From Azorinus chamasolen (lineage: Eukaryota; Mollusca; Bivalvia; Cardiida; Solecurtidae), in assembly GCA_963576725.1 (NCBI GenBank), contig OY755241.1, positions 28,460,853 to 28,524,852 on the forward strand: a stretch of 64,000 bases of DNA, written 5' to 3'. The position numbers were made by a program, and so were the translations under genes. The first letter of the stretch is position 1. The number at the start of each line of letters is the position of its first letter. Under the pieces are notes generated by a model. That model did no database searches and was not told the origin of the DNA. It was given only the letters and a program-made list of their open reading frames with translations. Shown one piece after another: positions 32,955 to 44,694 of the stretch.

Positions 32955-33292
32955 AGGGAAGGTCTGGCGAAGATATCTTTATTTACACTATTTGTTAAGC
33001 AAGGATGACTTTGAGAGGTTAGGACGTCCGTGAACAAGATTAACCCACCAATTGTGGTTTTGCCACTGACCGTTCCAAGGCGGTTCTCTCTTTTGTCACC
33101 CTTGCTTTTCTGTTTGTTTGGTGTCTTTTTACGTGTACGTGTGCGTTCGATCATGTTTAATGTTTTCGTTTCGTTTGTTTGTGTACGTGTGCGGTTGTGT
33201 ATGTGTGTTACTTGCTTTCTTTCAGTGTTTTGGTGGTGGGTTCGTTTTGCCTGTCTTTTTCTGTTTGACTTTACTACGTTTTCATTCTTTAA
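32955..33292 (+). mobile_element. Naiad tail, subfamily B
   Basis: From AGGGAAGGTCTGGCGAAG through GACCGTTCCAAGGCGG to TGACTTTACTACGTTTTCAT. Non-coding. Confidence 0.7.
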
Positions 33293-33714
33293 TATACGAG
33301 AAAGATGCTTAGTAATCGTGTGACGTCACATCTAATATTACACATATTAGATATGAAAATACGTGATGACAAGCAAAGGTATGTGATAATTATTTATACG
33401 AATTGGGACCCAGGTTTGGATTTGAAACCTGCAATTCAAGGCATACCATTTTATGTGGAGCTATGGAAACTTAACTGTAGGTCGTGTGGATAAAACGATA
33501 CATGTTTACGGTAGGCATAACCTTGTCGACCATGTGAGTTAAATGAAACATTCTTATAGCCAATTATATCATTTTAGGTCGTGTGAGGTAAATGGAACAA
33601 GCCTCCGGTCAGTATATTTTCGGCCATTTACATAAAGTGAAAGAATATATCCTTGTAAGCCGGATGAGTTAAGTGAAACATTATACTTGTAGCCCATATA
33701 ACCTTGTGAGTAGT
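33293..33714. other. spacer with loose repeats
   Basis: Diverged repeats of GTGAGTTAAATGAAACATTCTT at 33530-33700. No exon. Confidence 0.35.
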
Positions 33715-33840
33715 CCCTCTATACTGCAGCGCACAGTATGTTCGATGGTCAACCCCTTTAAAGCTGGGCATTATGCTTCCCTCTTTGCTTGTGCGGCGAC
33801 AGGAAAGGTATAATACTCTATGATAGCGTCCTCTTAAAAG
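33715..33840 (+). pseudogene. Naiad ORF 3' end broken inside the SECIS loop
   Basis: Reads as the ...MVNPFKAGHYASLFAC end, then ATGATAGCGTCCTCTTAAAA. The copy stops exactly in the AAA of the SECIS-like loop, where an inverted tail (33836-34135) begins. Confidence 0.65.
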
Positions 33841-34135
33841 TACACGTATTAGTCATGCAGGAAACAACACACACAGAACACACAGCCGCTCGAACAGTAC
33901 CATGACAAAACAGTCAATTTATATTGCATATCAAAAGACACAAAGAGACGTACACATACATAACACACAAACAATAGGGGAAGATGGAAATACCGCATTG
34001 GAATGGTCAGTGAAAATAGTCACTAGGGGTTTAAACCGGTTTAGGGGCACCAAACCTCACACTTATTCCATCGCCACGCAAAGAAAACAGTGTACGTAAA
34101 CGTATCCCCTGTCCGATTAATCTACAACATCCGGG
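33836..34135 (-). mobile_element. Naiad tail, subfamily A, inverted
   Basis: Minus-strand tail from GTACACGTATTAGTCATGC to the GATTAATCTACAAC region. Joined head to head with the preceding plus-strand fragment over the shared AAAAG. Confidence 0.75.
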
Positions 34136-34464
34136 ATGACAAACGGAGGGAGAAAGCTGGGTGTTTTTGTTTTCCATTTCTATCGTACACAAAATTATTT
34201 CTCCACATTTGCTTTGGTCTCTGCTTCGGTGTCATTGTGTTCTTTTTCCAATAAAACACTTATTTATTTAGAATACCCGGGTAATTATATGTTCTCTGTT
34301 TTTTAATGTTGGTGTCGAAATATTTCTTGCTCATTACGCCACTTTATCTATGCTGCCAATTGTTTACTATTTCAGTTTTTTGGAATATTTTAAGCCTGGA
34401 GGGGGAACTTTGTTTTACATTTTAACTTAGGTGAAGCTTGAGGTTGGACACTTACAAACCAGGT
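34136..34464. other. spacer, nothing assigned
   Basis: No feature recognised. Confidence 0.3.
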
Positions 34465-34785
34465 TTTGTCACCCTTGATTTTGTTTGTTTGGTGTCTTTC
34501 TACTTATGTGTTTGTTAAGATTGATAGTTTTCATCTCGTGCATGTGCGTGTTTGTGTGTGTTCACCCTTACATTTGTGTTGGTCTGGTGTCTTTGTACTT
34601 GTAAGTTTGTTCGTATTTAAAATTTCCATCTTCGGTGTGTGTGTGGTGGTAATGGTGGGTGGGTGTATATATATGTGTGTGTATGTGTGTGTGTTTGTGT
34701 GTGTAGTACTATGCTTTCTATGCTTTCGATGTTTTGGTGATGGCGTGTGCGGCTTTTCCTGCTTGACTGTACTACTTTTTCATTT
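34465..34785 (+). mobile_element. Naiad tail, subfamily B, with internal duplication
   Basis: TTTTGTCACCCTTGATTTTG and a second TTCACCCTTACATTTGTG mark a doubled segment. Ends CTGCTTGACTGTACTACTTT. Confidence 0.65.
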
Positions 34786-35959
34786 TGTATTTAGACGTAA
34801 GCAATCTTCGTTTGTGAGCAAATGACCGAGTATCCAACAGTTTGGATCTTAATGAGACAAAGGCGTTGGAATACCGCGACGGATGAGTTAAGTGAAACAG
34901 TTTACTTAACAAGTGGTTAACAATTTACTTAACAAGTGTCCCGGTTAACATTTTATTACGTACGTTTTGTTATATCAGAGTTCGTTTTATCAAAGGTCGT
35001 TATATCAGAGAACGTTTTATCAGAGCTAGTCATGTAAGAGTACGTTTTATCAGAGTACGTTTTTATCAGAGCTTGATATGTCTTAGTTCATTATATCTGT
35101 AGAATTCGGTATTGTGGATATTAACAAATAGAAATAATTTAAAGTTCAGTATACCAGTAATAGTTCTTTACATCAAAGTTAGTTATAATTGGTGTGCTAC
35201 ATTATATGTGACCATAGGTGATATAACACTAAATATTTAAAATGCGATTTTATTTTGCACACAGTGTAGAGTAATACAATCAGTCGGTGATCAACCTGAT
35301 CAGAGACTTTATTTAAACACGCGTTTGGTCTAGTTCTACACTGTTTTGCAAAGTTTTAAAGATCGGTTTTCGTATAGTAAGGCTCATTTTCTGGTTGAAT
35401 TGGTAAAGACATCAAGACATGTTTCTTGTCATCTGGTATTGCTGTTGACACATGTTTATTACCAGTCAGAGTAAATCCTTGGAATTTGATTGGTCAGTTT
35501 GCCAAAAACTGCCGGGGTGTATACAGAATTCAAATTTGACGCGTGATGTTATTCGTTTTGTTTTTGTTTTTAGCGTCGATTCGAAATTTCATACCGTCCT
35601 TACTCCATTAATGCTGAACGGATTGCGACCAAATAATCGATAATAAACGTAAAAACTGTTCCTCGTATGTTCCTCATTTCGACACTATCAGTTTCTCAGT
35701 ACAACGTGTAATCGTTTAAACTCAAATGTTTACAATCCTCTTTCGAAATTGCTTTAAGACGACATCATATTTGCTCTGTGATGACGTCATGTTTTCATTG
35801 CCATGTCGTAATATAATTAGAGATCGAATGTCAGCAAACTTTGTTCGTTTCTTAATTAGGTAAATCGGATCTCTGACTGGTAATACATTCGTTACACCAG
35901 GAAATACGGGATCTAACCCGGTCAAACCAGCCCGTACACCCTGCCAAATAACCGTGTAA
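34786..35959. other. spacer with a short TATCAGAG repeat
   Basis: Positions 34960-35110 hold about eight copies of a 17-18-bp CGTTTTATCAGAG unit. The rest has no recognised feature. Confidence 0.4.
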
Positions 35960-36500
35960 CTAATGGTATTGCCATTTGCTATCGGTCCGTTCCCATTGTC
36001 ATTTGATATTGGCTACTGAACACACATTTGCATTTGGGACACATGCATTGCCATTTGCTATTAAATGTTGGGAATAGCTAATTGCCATTTATTAATAGAA
36101 TGTGTGTAGTTCCAGTTGCTATTGGGACACGCTCATGAGATATTCATATTGGCTATTGAAACATACCCATTGCAAGTTGATATTGACTATTGGTTCACCG
36201 TTTTTTCGCTTGCTATGGGACACGAGTATATTGCTAATCGGAAGTCATTTGCTATTGACTTTGGACACGCATAATGGTATTTATGACGTTTATTACCATT
36301 TGCTATTGACTATTGTAACATACTGACTGGCAGATACAAATGGACAGTTTGGGACGGTTAAACTGTCATTTGCTATTGACTATTTACACAGATTCATTGA
36401 CATTTGTTGTTCACTATTGGGGCATATTTATTGTCGCTAATTGGCTATTGAGACACACTTATTGTAACTTCTTATCGGCTATAGAGACGCACTTTGTGCC
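35960..36500. repeat. degenerate GCCATTTGCTATTGACTATTG repeat
   Basis: Diverged units of 35-60 bp carrying TTGCTATTG and GGGACACAC. The overlapping frames are spurious. Confidence 0.6.
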
Positions 36501-36614
36501 ATTTGCTAAATATTTGGGGGACACAATGCATTGTCGATTCCTATTGTGGAGTACTCGTTATAACCCTTGCTTTCGATGTTTTGGACGCCTTTATTGACAT
36601 AATCTATTGATACC

Positions 36615-36705
36615 AGTTTATTACCGTGATGATAATGATGCTGGTGAGGAGGACGGCGACGACGAGGATGATGATGATGAGGAGGAGGAGGATGGTTAAA
36701 ATTGT
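36615..36705. repeat. GAT/GAG trinucleotide tract
   Basis: GATGATAATGATGCTGG, then GACGACGAGGATGATGATG and GAGGAGGAGGAGG. Reads as His/Pro-rich on the minus strand but is a microsatellite. Confidence 0.85.
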
Positions 36706-37000
36706 AAATTATAATCAAATTCATGGAATAGATTATGCAACTGAAATGATATGAATGTTAATTTATTCTTCTAAGTAAACAGTCTATCTATCCAATCAAA
36801 CGTTGTAAGCTAACAAACTACCACTTTTATAACGCTTTTATGGAAGCTGTTGCAGAGTACACATGTTCAGGTGACCGGTTTTGTATAGCTGGAACAGTTT
36901 ATCTGAAAGTTAAAACGTTGTGTCACATATACCAAAACCAAAATCATCGTTCTCCAACAAACGTTATAATGATGCTCTGATATATCGTACCAAATAGAGA

Positions 37001-38060
37001 GTTTTATGATATACGTCAGAAAATATGTTTACCAAATGATAAGATATTCTCAAAGTATGCGTCTGAAAGTGTTTCCAAAGATAAAGAACAGTTTATGGTA
37101 TATCTAAAAAGTGTTACAATATTATAAGGAACGTCTTAGGGTATATATATCATATACAACATACCAGTGTGTTACCATATACAACAACCAGTGTGTTACC
37201 ATATACAACAGACAATGTGTTACCATATAAACAGACAGTGTGTTACCATATACAACAGATGTGTTACCATATACAACAGTGTGTTACCATATACAACAGA
37301 CAATGTGTCACCATATACGACAAATAATTTGTTGCCTTACCTAGCAGAAAGTGCGTTACAATATACGAGAACCAGTATAAAACATACAGTATGTTACCAT
37401 ATGTGTTACGATATACGTCAGAAAACGTTACCAAATGATAAAGAGAGTTTTATGATTTACGTCAGAAAATATTTTTACCAAATGGTAAGATATTCTCAAA
37501 CTATGCGTCTGAAAGTGTTTCCAAAGATAAAGAACATTTTATGGTATATCTAAAAAGTGTTACAATATTATAAGGAACGTTTTAGGGTATATACCATATA
37601 CAACAGACAGTGTGTTACCATATACAACATTGTGTTACCATATACAACAGACCGTGTGTTACCATATACAATAGACAATGAGTTACCATATACAACAGAC
37701 AGTGTGTTATCATATACAACAGCCAGTGTGTTACCAAATACAACAGACAGTGTGTTACCATATACAACAGACAGTGTTACCATATACAACAGCCAGACTT
37801 ACCAAATACAACAGACAGTGGGTTACCATATACAACAGCCAGTGTGTTATCAAATACAACAGACAGTGGGTTACCATATACAACAGACATGTGTCACCAT
37901 ATACGACAAATAGTGTGTTACCTTACCTAGCAGAAAATGTTACACTATACGAGAACCAGTATACAACATACAGTATGTTACCATATGCGACATAAAGTGT
38001 GTTATCATATACGACAGACAGCATGTTATATACGACAGAACGTTTGTTAATAAATATGAT
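37001..38060. repeat. 24-bp tandem repeat with higher-order duplication
   Basis: Unit TGTGTTACCATATACAACAG plus ACAG, 24 bp, so 8-residue repeats stay open on both strands (MCYHIQQ / VVYGNTLS). A non-repeat block (37001-37150) recurs at 37446-37595, 445 bp away. The CTAGCAGAAA block at 37342 recurs near 37928. Confidence 0.9.
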
Positions 38061-38090
38061 AATAAGTACGTTACCATATATGAAAGACAG

Positions 38091-38566
38091 CTTTAAGAAA
38101 GGTTTAGTACTCTAAATTCTCGAAACGGAAGGAGGACGTCGAATCTTTGTACTCGTTTTTGTCGTACCCTTTATTACTTTTCTACAGTTTCTCTGGTTGC
38201 TGCTCAATCACTGAGTACACTAGCGATAGTAGGATCCAGTTTATTTCACTTAAATATGTTTCCGTTCTATATGCAATTTACCACTATGTTTGCCATCGCG
38301 GTTGTTGTAGATTAGTCGGAGAGGGGATATGTGCATTTACACTGATTGTCTTTTAGGGTGAAGATGGAATAAGTGTAGGGTTGGGCGGCCCTAAACACCC
38401 TCTGACATTCCCAATGAGGTACTTCCATCTTCCCCTATTTTTTGTCTTTGTGCGTCTCTTTATGTGTTGGATAATTATGTACATTTGGTGTTTACTTTCG
38501 TTGCTATCCGGGCGGCTGTTTGTTCTGTATGTGGTGTTTCTTGCATGACTCATATTTGTACTTTTA
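38091..38566 (+). mobile_element. Naiad 3' end, subfamily A
   Basis: Starts AAGAAAGGTTTAGTACTCT (end of ORF plus helix I of the SECIS), lacks the 5' arm of helix II, resumes AAATTCTCGAAACGG, then runs through the whole tail to CTCATATTTGTACTTTTA. Confidence 0.75.
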
Positions 38567-38827
38567 TTATCACAACAGTATTGCTTGTGCCGTGTGGTGG
38601 TCGTAAAAATGTCTCCCCGTACACGTAATATATGTTGTTATCATTCTCTTGCAGTATATGCAAGTAACGCACACCAATCTCATCCGCCTCTTACATCATC
38701 ATAATTATGTCATGCACCTTGTGGTAGGTGTTGTGCTCACCAACGATTTAATGCACGTGGTAGCTACACTAATGCATTGACTTGTTGATGAACACTGTAC
38801 AAGTGCACCTCCATCCAACCTTTGATA

Positions 38828-39258
38828 GAAGTACAAATATGAGTCATGCAGGAAACATAACTATCAAAAACATAAAGAGACACACAAAGACAAAACAAAT
38901 ATATAATAGGGGAAGATGGAAGTACCGCCTTGGAACGGTCGGTGACAAAAGTCACCGGGGGGGGGGGGGGTAAACTGATTTAGGGGCGCCCAACCTCACA
39001 CTTATTCCATCCCCGCCCAAAAAGACAAACAATGTAAATAAAAATATCTCCTCCCCGACTAAACTACAATAACCGCGATGGCAAATACAATTGTAAAGTG
39101 CATGTAAAACGAAATCATTTAAGTGAAACAAACTGTATCCACCTATCGCTAGTGTACTCGATGATTGAGCTGCAAACAGTTACTGCAGAAAATTAATAAT
39201 GGGTACGACAAAAACGAACTAGTACATATATCTGACACCCTCCTTCCGTTTCCGGGAA
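38828..39258 (-). mobile_element. Naiad 3' end, subfamily A, inverted
   Basis: Minus-strand tail starting AAGTACAAATATGAGTCATG. It breaks off at 39254-39258 in the apical loop of the SECIS (TCCTTCCGTTTCCGG). With 38091-38566 it forms an inverted pair. Confidence 0.75.
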
Positions 39259-39360
39259 GTCAAATCTATAGATACATTTATGCACTCTGTGTCTTCTGTG
39301 CAAGTACCCAAACAATATTTTTAATATTTCTCTTCACTTCAAACTTAAGTACGTTTAAAA

Positions 39361-39640
39361 CAACTTAACCTTCAGTCGGTATCATCTTTTCACATACCAT
39401 CTCTATCGATCCATAAATATGTTTACAATGGACCGAGAGTTGTACTTTCACCTTTGAAATCTGCTATTCAACAGGTTTCTTCTATTCGTAAACGGTCCGT
39501 ATACAAACAACGAAACAGAGTGTATCCATTTGTCATAACACGCTATGCTGTTCCTAGTTGCGGTATGCAGTACGTTTGTCAAACAGGCCGTGCTTCGAAG
39601 ACCAGATTCAGGGAGCACGCATATCAATGGAAAAGTAGTA
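39361..39640 (+). pseudogene. Naiad N-terminal GIY-YIG endonuclease fragment
   Basis: In one frame: FHIPSLSIHKYVYNGPRVVLS, PLKSAIQQV, then YAVPSCGMQYVCQTGRA, SKTRFREHAYQ. The GMQYV...QTGR...RFREH block is the GIY-YIG nuclease core as found in Penelope-like elements. Having it here, upstream of the linker and RT parts seen in neighbouring copies, fits the permuted Naiad order (endonuclease first). The expected first Cys of the zinc motif is Arg (CGC). It is cut at 39636 by an inverted subfamily B tail. Confidence 0.75.
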
Positions 39641-40104
39641 AAGTCAAGCAGGCAAAGCTACATACAAGACGCAACCACCACCAAAACACCGATAGATAGC
39701 ATGACACACATATACACTCACACACCCAAACGCACACACGAGATAAACACAGACAACATCAACAGACACACAAGAACTAGAGACAAACACTCCACACATG
39801 AACAAAGTCACAAGCACAAAGACGTAAGGCAAACAAAAGGAAGGGTGACAAAGAGAGTACCGCCTTGGCACGGTCAGTAGCAAAACACCACTGGGCGTTT
39901 AAACTGGTTTACGGACGTGCTAACCTCACACTTCTCTCAAAGTCACCCTAGCTTTACAAATAGTGTAAATAAAGGTATCCCCGCCGGACTTACCCACAAC
40001 ATAGACAACGGTGAACACAGGACAACATGTAAAACAGCATAATAACTGACAATCCGTCAAATATGTACTGAATGACTTTGCTGAAGTCAGAGCACCTGCA
40101 GGTA
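39632..40104 (-). mobile_element. Naiad tail, subfamily B, inverted
   Basis: Minus-strand copy from AGTAAAGTCAAGCAGGCAAAG to CAGAGCACCTGCAGG. Contains ACCGCCTTGGCACGGTCAG. Confidence 0.75.
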
Positions 40105-40279
40105 ATCATAAACTATAGAATGTTTGTACCAACAATTTAGGAAGTCTGGCCACTCTTTTGAAGATGTTTCAGTCTAGCCTGTCTAACGTGTGTTATATGA
40201 TAAGGTTGCTACTAGCACTTTTAAATCTAAAGCCAGATTCGTATCTGAATTAAATTGGATTAAGCATTTGTAAAAATAC

Positions 40280-40838
40280 AAAAATGAGTCATGCAGGAAA
40301 CACCACATACAGAACAAACAGCCGCCCAAACAGCAACGCAAGGAAACAGCAAATGTATATAACTATAAAAACTTCAAGAGAGGCACAAAGACAAAACATA
40401 CAATAGGGGGAAGATGGAAGTACCGCCTTGGAACGGTCAGTGACAAAAGTCACTGGGGGTTAAACCGGTTTTTGGGCGCCCAACCTCACACTTATTCCAT
40501 CCCCACCCTAAAAGACAATCAGTGTAAATAAACGTATCCCCTCTCGACTAATCTAAAACAACCGCGATGGCAAATACAGTAGTAAAGTGCATGTATAACG
40601 AAAACATTTAAGTGAACAAACTGTATCCACCTATCGCTAGTGTACTCAATTATTCAGCTGCAAACAGAACTGTAGAAAAGTAATAAAGGGTACGACAAAA
40701 ACGAAATAGTACAGATATCCGACGTTCTCCTTCCGTTTCTGAATTTAAGAGGTCACCTTCATAGAGTACTAAATCTTTCTTGTCGGCGTACATGCAAAGA
40801 GGTCAGCGTGATTACCAACTGTAAAGGGGTTGACAACC
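40280..40838 (-). mobile_element. Naiad 3' end, subfamily A, inverted, with SECIS
   Basis: Includes the last codons of the ORF (VVNPFTVGNHA, CTPTRK) at 40780-40838, then a well-kept SECIS at 40708-40770 and the full tail to CTGCATGACTCATTTTTG. Confidence 0.8.
40708..40770 (-). promoter_or_regulatory. SECIS-like element in a Naiad 3' UTR
   Basis: Minus strand: AGTAC (pairs with the final GTACT), TCT, then ATGA, helix II strand GGTGACCTC, TT, AAA, apical TTCAGAAACGGA, AG, GAGAACGTC, GGAT, ATCT, GTACT. This gives the SECIS order of helix I, internal loop, UGA/GA quartet, helix II, AA bulge and short top stem. One C-A mismatch lies in helix II. Confidence 0.65.
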
Positions 40839-40867
40839 GAACATAAAGACCGTTTCCTTTAGGCTAA

Positions 40868-41341
40868 AATGATAGACTGGAAATATTTCAAAAGATCCTG
40901 ATATAGACATTTCTTTCATTTCTTTCTGTTAGGGAACGCAAATCACGACCACATGGAATTCGTATAAATGATAATATTAAACGAAGATCTCGAAAGAAGA
41001 TGACTATTCATGATTTTCATACTTTGCGTCTTACGTCTAGTAAAAATGACATACTTTCTAGACTTTCTTCCTAATCAATATCTTCATTAAAAGAAATTGA
41101 CGAAGAAGCCGATAAAATGATTTTAGGTCAGATCCTCTCATAGGAAAGGCTAGTTTGATACAAATCTTTTCTCTACGTATTCTCAGACCACACTATGACA
41201 AATTATCTGAACACTAAAGATTCTTTTTTGAAAATTCCTTTTATTAATAAAGGTATTGATTTAAATTGACGTCTAAAGTATATTCAGAGACAAACATGTA
41301 ATTGACACTATTCCTATATACTTTTATAAATACAGAACCGC
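40868..41341 (+). pseudogene. Naiad linker region (between endonuclease and CxC domain)
   Basis: Broken frames read ERKSRPHGIRINDN, KKMTIHDFHTLRLTSSKND, LSRLSS, SISSLKEIDEEADKMILGQ, then FLKIPFINKGIDL and NVIDTIP. A copy of the same region at 44695-46000 confirms the order. Several stops and frameshifts. It ends at CAGAACCGCC, where an inverted RT copy begins. Confidence 0.7.
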
Positions 41342-42600
41342 CTCCATAGCGCACAAATATATTATCTACAAACATCAAGGCAAGTCCACATTGTGTAATT
41401 TTCAACTTCAGAATTCGAAAAGAATGAAATTACAAGCAAGGGGCATTTTATTTTCTCTGGCAAAGGTTTTTTTCTATCAATTTAATCAGTTTATCCTTTA
41501 TAATATGGTGAGGTAGAGTTGTATAGAGTGTAGAGAAATCGTAAGAGCTCAATGAAGAAATGTTTTACTATTCATTTTAAAGTTTAGTTTAAATATCATT
41601 AGAATTTTTATGGACCAAAAAACATTAATACCAGAATTGTCATATATTTTATCACGGTAACGTGTAACTAGTTTTTTGCTAGTAGTAGGTACGACGTTAA
41701 AAGTTTAGATAGTTTAGTAGTAGTACAACAACTAGAGTTAGCACTAAAACGCACCTTATACGGATTTTTATGTAGCTTAGGAATCCAGTACGTAGTAGAA
41801 AGTTTATGTTGTTTTACGTTAGGATTACACTTAAAAGTATTGCATTTTTACAAGTTCCGTGACTATATATTTTCTGGGCTTTTCACTGTAATATATGTTT
41901 GTGAACCAGTTAATTCCTTCTTTAAAACATCAACATAATACAATCTTCACATAATTATTACATTATATGATGCCTTGTCATCAGGAGCAAAAACAAAATT
42001 AGAATGAAAATTCGAAATGTTTCAGGTATCGAAATGTAATTCTAGGTCGAGGTGGTAATAGATGGTAATTAGATTTGTAAAAAGCAATACGTGTATCAGT
42101 AATGTCAAAAACATGTTTTTCAAATCCGAAAGGGCATTTACATCAGCATGTTCTCGTCGACACCATTTGATGCAGAAATCTTGAATAGCTTCAGCAATAT
42201 GAGTACGACAAGTGTCAAAATCAGTAAGGGAAGGTAATCTATATTTAGGTCCTTTAGTAAGGACGATCCTGAGACGTTTATCTTTAATAATATTAAAATT
42301 ACCAGTAATGACGTGACCAACTGGTTTATAACAAAAGCATGAAGTGCTACAGTCTCAAGAAGTAGGGATATTGACTTCAATATTTAAGTCGGATACAATA
42401 TTATTGTGGTTAAAAATACGTTCCTTATTGGTTTATTGTATTTATAACAGATGATAGGTGTTTCAGAATTTATGAAATATTTAGGAATAGTATCGATTAC
42501 ATTCTTTTATTTCATGTTTTCCGGTGGTTTACCAGGATATAACAGCGGATTATCACTTGATAAACTCACTGTTTTGAACAATTTGATAATTTCACTGTTA
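41336..42600 (-). pseudogene. Naiad CxC domain and reverse transcriptase, inverted
   Basis: Minus-strand fragments in order: NVIDTIPKYF and ICYKYNKPIRN; NIEVNIPTS-TGA-DCSTSCFCY, KPVGHVITGNFNIIKDKRL, TKGPKYRLP; LLPPRPRITFRYLK; YVDVLKKELTGSQTYI; YWIPKLHKNPYKVRFSANSS; DNSGINVFWSIK; SYDFSTLYTTLPHHIIKDKL (motif A with the catalytic Asp); WTCLDVC; DNIFVRYGG. Motif B and C are absent because the copy ends there. Multiple frameshifts make it a pseudogene. The first Cys of CxC is TGA (complement 42355-42357). The short antisense open frames here are spurious. Confidence 0.82.
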
Positions 42601-42756
42601 CCGGTTCCCCCCATGGGGATTTTAACTTGCACCAAGCAGACAGATATTTAGAAAATCAATAACATTCTTCTTTCATGGGGTCGTTTTGCAATGTTTTGTT
42701 ATATTTGTTTTTATATAAATTTGATAACAAATGACATAACAGCAGTACAAAATGAA
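42601..42756. other. spacer
   Basis: Nothing recognised. Confidence 0.3.
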
Positions 42757-42829
42757 ATCCAAACTGGGACTCGAACCCAGACCTTCTGCCAATAAATGAC
42801 AAGACGTCTTCACATTAGAACATTTGGAC
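42757..42829 (-). tRNA. tRNA-like gene or pseudogene (anticodon position TTA)
   Basis: A 73-nt cloverleaf can be drawn on the minus strand: acceptor GTCCAAA/TTTGGAT, T arm CTGGG-TTCGAGT-CCCAG (perfect B box), anticodon stem TTGTC/GGCAG with loop ATTTATT. The D arm is poor. The anticodon position reads TTA, which would pair with UAA, so a decayed tRNA or SINE head is more likely than a working gene. Confidence 0.35.
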
Positions 42830-43719
42830 GAAACGTACTGCTATTTGCACCCGTAATCTAGTTTAAAATGATGAAATTGTCCACCAACTGATTTTACATT
42901 AAGATTTATTAATTGACCCAAACGTCTACCAGTACAGCACCAGTACCGAATCTACTCTATCAGCCTTCAAGTATAGCAAATGCAAGCCGCTTACTCGATG
43001 CCATCATAAACTGACACTAGGCAGAACAAGCCAACCGTGATTATCTATAGGATTCAATAGCGGATTTCAAATCAGCGTATTGCCTGAAGTCATTTCCGTG
43101 TTCATGTCACCAGTTACTAGATCCATAACAAGTTATCAACCCCGTTTCAGAAACGCACTCTTTCCCATTCTCAGTTAATCTCAAATTCTCCGGTGTGCAG
43201 ACTGTTCAAAAGAATGTCATTGTTTTCCGATAGTAACAGTGAATATTCAACACGTGGCATTATCCATTCATATTTCCTGATAATGTTGGGTCAGTTAAAT
43301 CCCACAACCTACATGTTTCTGTTATAAAGTCTCAATTTCGTTCTTCATTGGTTTCCCACCGCGTTTGTTTTGGACAAGATGGCAGATGTCTGACTTATGA
43401 CGCGCATATATGACTTATGACGTCAAAATGACGCGTAGTAAAACCAAAAAAGTTTTCTTGTCAGATTATACAAAATGACGTCATACAATATAACCCCTCT
43501 GTGTTAATCATTTTGAACTTATAAAAGATGTTTTTATGGACATTTTACAATTTATAAGACGATTATATAGAACTATATTTTCTGTCGTGAAACGACATGT
43601 GAACTACGTTCTTTCACTGGGGCTCCTCACGGGGGACGAATCGTTCTTTCGATTCGTTAGGACATAAATCCGCTGAAAAAAGGATTATAAAGTTGAATAA
43701 AAGCATGAAATAAATAGAA
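42830..43719. other. spacer, nothing assigned
   Basis: Includes a perfect 8-bp hairpin at 43636-43657 (ACGAATCG / CGATTCGT) and short ATGACTTATGACG repeats near 43395-43435. Confidence 0.3.
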
Positions 43720-44247
43720 TATTTGTTATTTTCGGTGAATGTCCTGTATGATGAAAATGCTGGTAAAGAAAGTTGCGAACTTCTTTGATACGATAATGGT
43801 AATTATGTCCTCGAAATCTTGTTTTTTAAAGAACCACCCGTCTGACCTACATACTGAATATCACAGCGTGGTGCATTTCAGGTTAAAACATATATAATAT
43901 TTGACGATTTTGAGTCTACATCAGAATTAATATTCACACTAAACACTATCATGTACAAGAGATTTAATAGTTGATCTAGTAGAAATAAAATTGCAACACA
44001 CACATCTCTTACTATTGCACTTTATTTACTAATTACTGGATAAACTCTGTCTTTTGTTCAAATAATGTGAATTTAGATTAGCTTTAGTATAACGAAGGAT
44101 AGACTGCTTTAAACGAAAAAGCACTATTTTAGGTCCATTATGAAAAACATTATTTATAGCAGACAAAGGAACATGAAAATACGAAGCAGAAAATATTTTT
44201 AGAGGTTTTATACAAACAGACGGCTGTAGAGATTGAAAAGTAGCCAC
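43720..44247 (-). pseudogene. Naiad N-terminus with GIY-YIG endonuclease, inverted
   Basis: The N-terminal frame at 44029-44247 reads SASYFHVPLSAINNVFHNG, PKIVLFRLKQSILR, homologous to 39361-39450. After disruption the endonuclease reads VLT-TGA-NAPRCDIQYVGQTGG, SLKNK, then HYRIKEVRNFLYQHFHHTG, HSPK. The QYVGQTG block is the GIY-YIG core, and the FLYQHF..TGH part carries the two His of the Penelope CCHH zinc motif. The TGA (complement 43878-43880) lies where the first Cys of that motif is expected. It probably derives from the same or a similar element as 41336-42600. Confidence 0.75.
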
Positions 44248-44694
44248 ATTATGAGGAATCTGAACGGAGACTATTCATAGTTTTTATAGTAGTTATTTGA
44301 GCACACTCCCGTAAAAAGCGACATAAAGGTAGACTTCAAATAAGTATAAACGTATCAAACTAAAAGAAAAGTCATGTAAAAGATAAAAGCCAGTACAGAA
44401 TAAAAGCATTCCAACAGTTACGACGAAAGTAATAAAGTGGACTATAGAGATTGGAAGAAAAACAATGAACGGTATAAATAAGAAAAACCCCAGTAAGGTA
44501 AAGTAACAATATCGATATCACAAAGGGAATTCGTCTTAAAAAAGAAATCAAGAAAGTGACATAGTATGTCGGTGAGTACCGAAGTCACCATGAAATGCAA
44601 AGTACGGTGTTAAGGTGCAAAGATACGCATTGGATGTAGAACAATTCCTGCAAGAGGAAGGAAACAATATTGACTGAATTTACGGGGAGGCGTT
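44248..44694 (-). other. presumed 5' region of the inverted Naiad copy
   Basis: T-rich on the minus strand with long but unrecognised open stretches running into the N-terminal frame at 44247. No motif seen. Confidence 0.3.

Noticed and set aside
36506..36724. Pro/His-rich minus-strand frame
   Set aside because: Produced by the GAT/GAG trinucleotide tract at 36615-36705.
37167..37995. MCYHIQQ-type frames as a gene
   Set aside because: A 24-bp satellite is open on both strands by arithmetic; there are no start, stop or splice features.
43600..43700. Hammerhead ribozyme near GTGAGGAG...GAAA on the minus strand
   Set aside because: The invariant C of CUGANGA and the C before GAAA are missing and the three stems do not close.
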